Assembly: GCA_024278715.1 (NCBI GenBank)
Contig: JAJRSN010000023.1
Span: 1-7,696 of the forward strand
DNA: 7,696 nucleotides
Direction of reading: 5' to 3'
Source of the DNA: Calditrichota bacterium
Lineage (GTDB): Bacteria > Calditrichota > Calditrichia > Calditrichales > Calditrichaceae
Numbering within the stretch: the first letter of the stretch is position 1; each line of letters starts with the position of its first letter. A program made the position numbers and the translations under genes. The notes beneath the pieces were generated by a model that searched no databases, had not been told where the DNA came from, and saw nothing but the letters and a program-made list of their open reading frames with translations. Below, piece by piece: positions 5,996-7,696 of this stretch.

Positions 5996-6025
5996 ATTTT
6001 AAAGTTAATTTAACGAACAAACCAA
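5996..6025 (-). promoter_or_regulatory. Candidate promoter of the NlpC-epimerase operon
   Basis: On the minus strand, TTGGTT (6020-6025) and TAAAAT (5996-6001) are 18 bases apart, giving a leader of about 35 bases before the ATG at 5954. The spacer contains the near-perfect palindrome GTTAA-T-TTAAC (6004-6014). No equally good promoter was found for the divergent TPR gene; a TTGTAT/TATTTT pair (6064-6094) has an over-long 19-base spacer. Confidence 0.35.
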
Positions 6026-6132
6026 CGTTTGGCAATCAAATTACATTACCGATCGTCTAATTTTTGTATCTTTTATCTTAAATTAACGTATTTTAATTCG
6101 TCCCGTAAATAATTCGAAACAGGAGCCATAAA

Positions 6133-7086
6133 ATGATACGCAGCTTTTTTCTGGTTTTAATTTCTTTTTTTGTGCTTACGGCTTCCGATTCGCCGGTTGC
6201 CAAAAAAGCCGAACAACTTATAAAACAACGCAAATTCGATCAGGCTGAACAATTCCTGAAGAATTACAGATCCGATCCCGAGGCGCTTTATTACTTAAGC
6301 CTTATCCGGCTTATTAAAGGCGATATTGACGCGGCGGTTGACTATGCCAACGACGCCCTGTCCAAATCGCAGGATAAATCGCGCTTTTACGAATGGCTCG
6401 GTGATGTTTACGCGGTTAAAGCCCAGAATTCAAGCATGTTTTCCGCCATTTTTACCGTTTCCAAAATTAAATCCAACTGGCAAAAAGCAATTGAAGCCGA
6501 TCCTAAAAACATGGACGTGCGGGAAAAACTGTTCATGTACTATTTAATGGCGCCGGGAATTGCCGGCGGCGACGAACAAAAGGCGCTTGAACTCGCCAAA
6601 CAGGTTCAAAAGTCAGACCCCGTCCGCGGCAAAATACTCATGGGTCGCTATTACAAAAAAAAGAAACAATTTTCCAAAGCTGAAAACGCCTATTTATCCG
6701 CGTTAAAATCAGCCCCCGACAGCACCTACGTTTTGAGCGAAACCGGCTTTTTTTATCTGGACGCCAAAAAACCGGAGAAGGCAAAAAAGTATTTCCTGAA
6801 AATCGTCGCTCTCAAACCGGACAAGCCTTTTTCTTATGATTATCTGGGCAGATTTTATTTAAAGCAGGAAAAATACGACTCCGCGTTGACCATGTTCGAT
6901 AAAGCCCTTGCCATCGATTCGCTGCAATTCCGAATTTACTTTAAAAAAGCGCAGACCCTGTCCAAATTAAACAGAAAAGAAGAAGCCAAAGCAATAGCTC
7001 AATATTTATTAAAACAAGACCTGTTTTTCAGCATGCACAATCAAATCTCTAAATTTTTGAAAGAACTGAATAAAGAGGATAAATAG
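6133..7086 (+). CDS. Exported tetratricopeptide-repeat (TPR) protein
   Basis: 317 residues. Residues 1-17 (MIRS, core FFLVLISFFVL, TAS) look like a short Sec signal without a lipobox Cys, so a periplasmic location is likely. The rest is helical TPR. Repeats are recognisable at about 22-45, 48-80, 82-122 (with an insertion), 166-196, 200-230, 234-264 and 266-295, with typical signatures such as A-x-x-x-Y/F-x-x-A-L-x-x-x-P, for instance AENAYLSALKSAPDS and ALTMFDKALAIDS. The 100-150 segment departs from the repeat, with a loop containing YYLMAPGIAGG. I have the impression that this APGI-GG loop recurs in a subgroup of exported TPR proteins. TPR arrays bind partner proteins; the partner is unknown. 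The start is well set by AGGAG (6121-6125), seven bases upstream. It is divergent from the NlpC operon; no terminator is visible before carA. Confidence 0.85.
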   Translation: MIRSFFLVLISFFVLTASDSPVAKKAEQLIKQRKFDQAEQFLKNYRSDPEALYYLSLIRLIKGDIDAAVDYANDALSKSQDKSRFYEWLGDVYAVKAQNSSMFSAIFTVSKIKSNWQKAIEADPKNMDVREKLFMYYLMAPGIAGGDEQKALELAKQVQKSDPVRGKILMGRYYKKKKQFSKAENAYLSALKSAPDSTYVLSETGFFYLDAKKPEKAKKYFLKIVALKPDKPFSYDYLGRFYLKQEKYDSALTMFDKALAIDSLQFRIYFKKAQTLSKLNRKEEAKAIAQYLLKQDLFFSMHNQISKFLKELNKEDK

Positions 7087-7100
7087 TCGCCAACAATTTT

Positions 7101-7129
7101 TTGCATTATTTTGTATATTTATGTAAACT
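7101..7129 (+). promoter_or_regulatory. Candidate promoter for carA
   Basis: TTGCAT (7101-7106) and TAAACT (7124-7129) with 17-base spacing, in the 85-base gap after the TPR gene. Transcription would start near 7136, giving a short leader of about 35 bases with no room for a pyrimidine-responsive attenuator. Read-through from the TPR gene remains possible. Confidence 0.4.
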
Positions 7130-7171
7130 ATTATCCCAAAATACGGACAAAATTAAACGATACGGGAACAC

Positions 7172-7696
7172 ATGGTTGACGCACAAACAACGGCGCGGCT
7201 CATCCTCGAAGACGGCAGCGTTTTTTATGGCACCTCTTTCGGGCATCCGCAATCCACCGCGGGAGAAATTGTTTTTAACACCGGAATGACCGGCTATCCG
7301 GAATCTTTAACCGATCCTTCTTACTACGGGCAAATTCTGGTTTTAACCTTTCCGCTAATCGGAAATTACGGGATGCCGCCTTTTGAAAACGAGCGGGATC
7401 GTTTTCGCTGGTACGAAGCGCCCAAGGGAATGATCAGCGGATTGGTGGTCGATGATTATTCACTCGATTATTCTCACTGGCAGGCGAAAACAAGTCTGGC
7501 TCAGTGGCTTTACAATCAAAAAATTCCGGCAATTTCCGGCATCGACACACGCGCCTTGACCAAACGAATCCGCGAAAAAGGCGTGATGTTAGCCAAACTG
7601 ATAATCGGCGACGGCGACCGCGATTTTTACGATCCCAATAAAGAAAATCTTGTGCCAAAAGTTAGTATTAAAAAACCCGAACTTTACGGCAAGGGA
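7172..7696 (+). CDS. carA: Carbamoyl-phosphate synthase small subunit, N-terminal 175 residues (truncated by window edge)
   Basis: The small subunit hydrolyses glutamine and passes ammonia to CarB for carbamoyl phosphate, the precursor of pyrimidines and arginine, in the cytoplasm. The frame is open to the last base. The N-terminal CPSase small-chain domain is clear: LILEDGSVFYGTSFG (10-24), FNTGMTGYPESLTDPSYYGQ (35-54), PLIGNYG (61-67), VVDDYS (92-97) and the hallmark GIDTRALTKRIREKG (123-137). The class I glutamine amidotransferase half (catalytic Cys and His/Glu, expected after about residue 190) lies outside. The segment FENERDRFRWYEAPKG and the following SHWQAKTSLAQWL are of a style I associate with Bacteroidota-like CarA. 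The ATG at 7172 fits the family's N-terminus, but the Shine-Dalgarno is weak (GGGA at 7164-7167, four bases away). carB is probably further right but is not visible. Confidence 0.95.
   Translation, partial: MVDAQTTARLILEDGSVFYGTSFGHPQSTAGEIVFNTGMTGYPESLTDPSYYGQILVLTFPLIGNYGMPPFENERDRFRWYEAPKGMISGLVVDDYSLDYSHWQAKTSLAQWLYNQKIPAISGIDTRALTKRIREKGVMLAKLIIGDGDRDFYDPNKENLVPKVSIKKPELYGKG

Noticed and set aside
7101..7289. Short plus-strand frame overlapping the start of carA, considered as a leader peptide
   Set aside because: Overlaps the carA promoter and coding start in another frame with no ribosome site and no run of regulatory codons.
7434..7658. Antisense 74-codon frame inside carA
   Set aside because: Opposite a strongly conserved enzyme; Arg-rich shadow typical of a reverse frame.

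Overview
The window looks like ordinary chromosomal DNA from a low-to-medium GC, diderm (Gram-negative type) bacterium. The carbamoyl-phosphate synthase small subunit has the style of the Bacteroidota/Calditrichota/Ignavibacteriota (FCB) group, for example the stretch around SHWQAKTSLAQWL and the late VSIKKPELYG. Several exported or lipidated proteins fit the same kind of host. A Caldithrix-like relative is my best guess, but this is inference from protein style only.

Layout, left to right. (1) 1-438, minus: the N-terminal part of a single-domain proline dehydrogenase, cut by the window edge. (2) 439-839: a 401-base non-coding stretch holding outward promoters for both flanking genes. A perfect 8-bp-arm palindrome lies on the -10/start region of the right-hand gene. 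(3) 840-1889, plus: a secreted 349-residue protein of unknown function (DUF4412-like), followed by a good intrinsic terminator at 1970-1998. (4) 1999-2447: a gene-free stretch of small hairpins and degenerate GCGTT/CGCAAAG-type repeats. (5) 2448-3551 (or 3566), minus: a stand-alone radical SAM protein with a SPASM-like C-terminal cysteine cluster. (6) 3678-5954, minus: a two-gene operon with its own promoter and a strong terminator. It encodes an NlpC/P60 murein-peptide hydrolase with two SH3b-like domains, then a dipeptide epimerase of the enolase superfamily. (7) 6133-7086, plus: an exported TPR protein. (8) 7172-7696, plus: the first 175 residues of carA, running off the right edge.

The best functional story is the operon. 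Its pair matches the Bacillus YkfC/YkfB logic: the hydrolase releases L-Ala-D-Glu from cell-wall peptides and the epimerase converts it to L-Ala-L-Glu. Here, however, both proteins carry lipoprotein signals (Cys17 and Cys28), and the epimerase also has a Tat-like N-terminus. That would place the whole conversion outside the cytoplasm, at a membrane. The other genes appear to be independent transcription units (proline catabolism, pyrimidine/arginine precursor synthesis, envelope proteins of unknown role). I found no CRISPR array, insertion sequence, tRNA, rRNA or phage gene, and no evidence for a dramatic new system.
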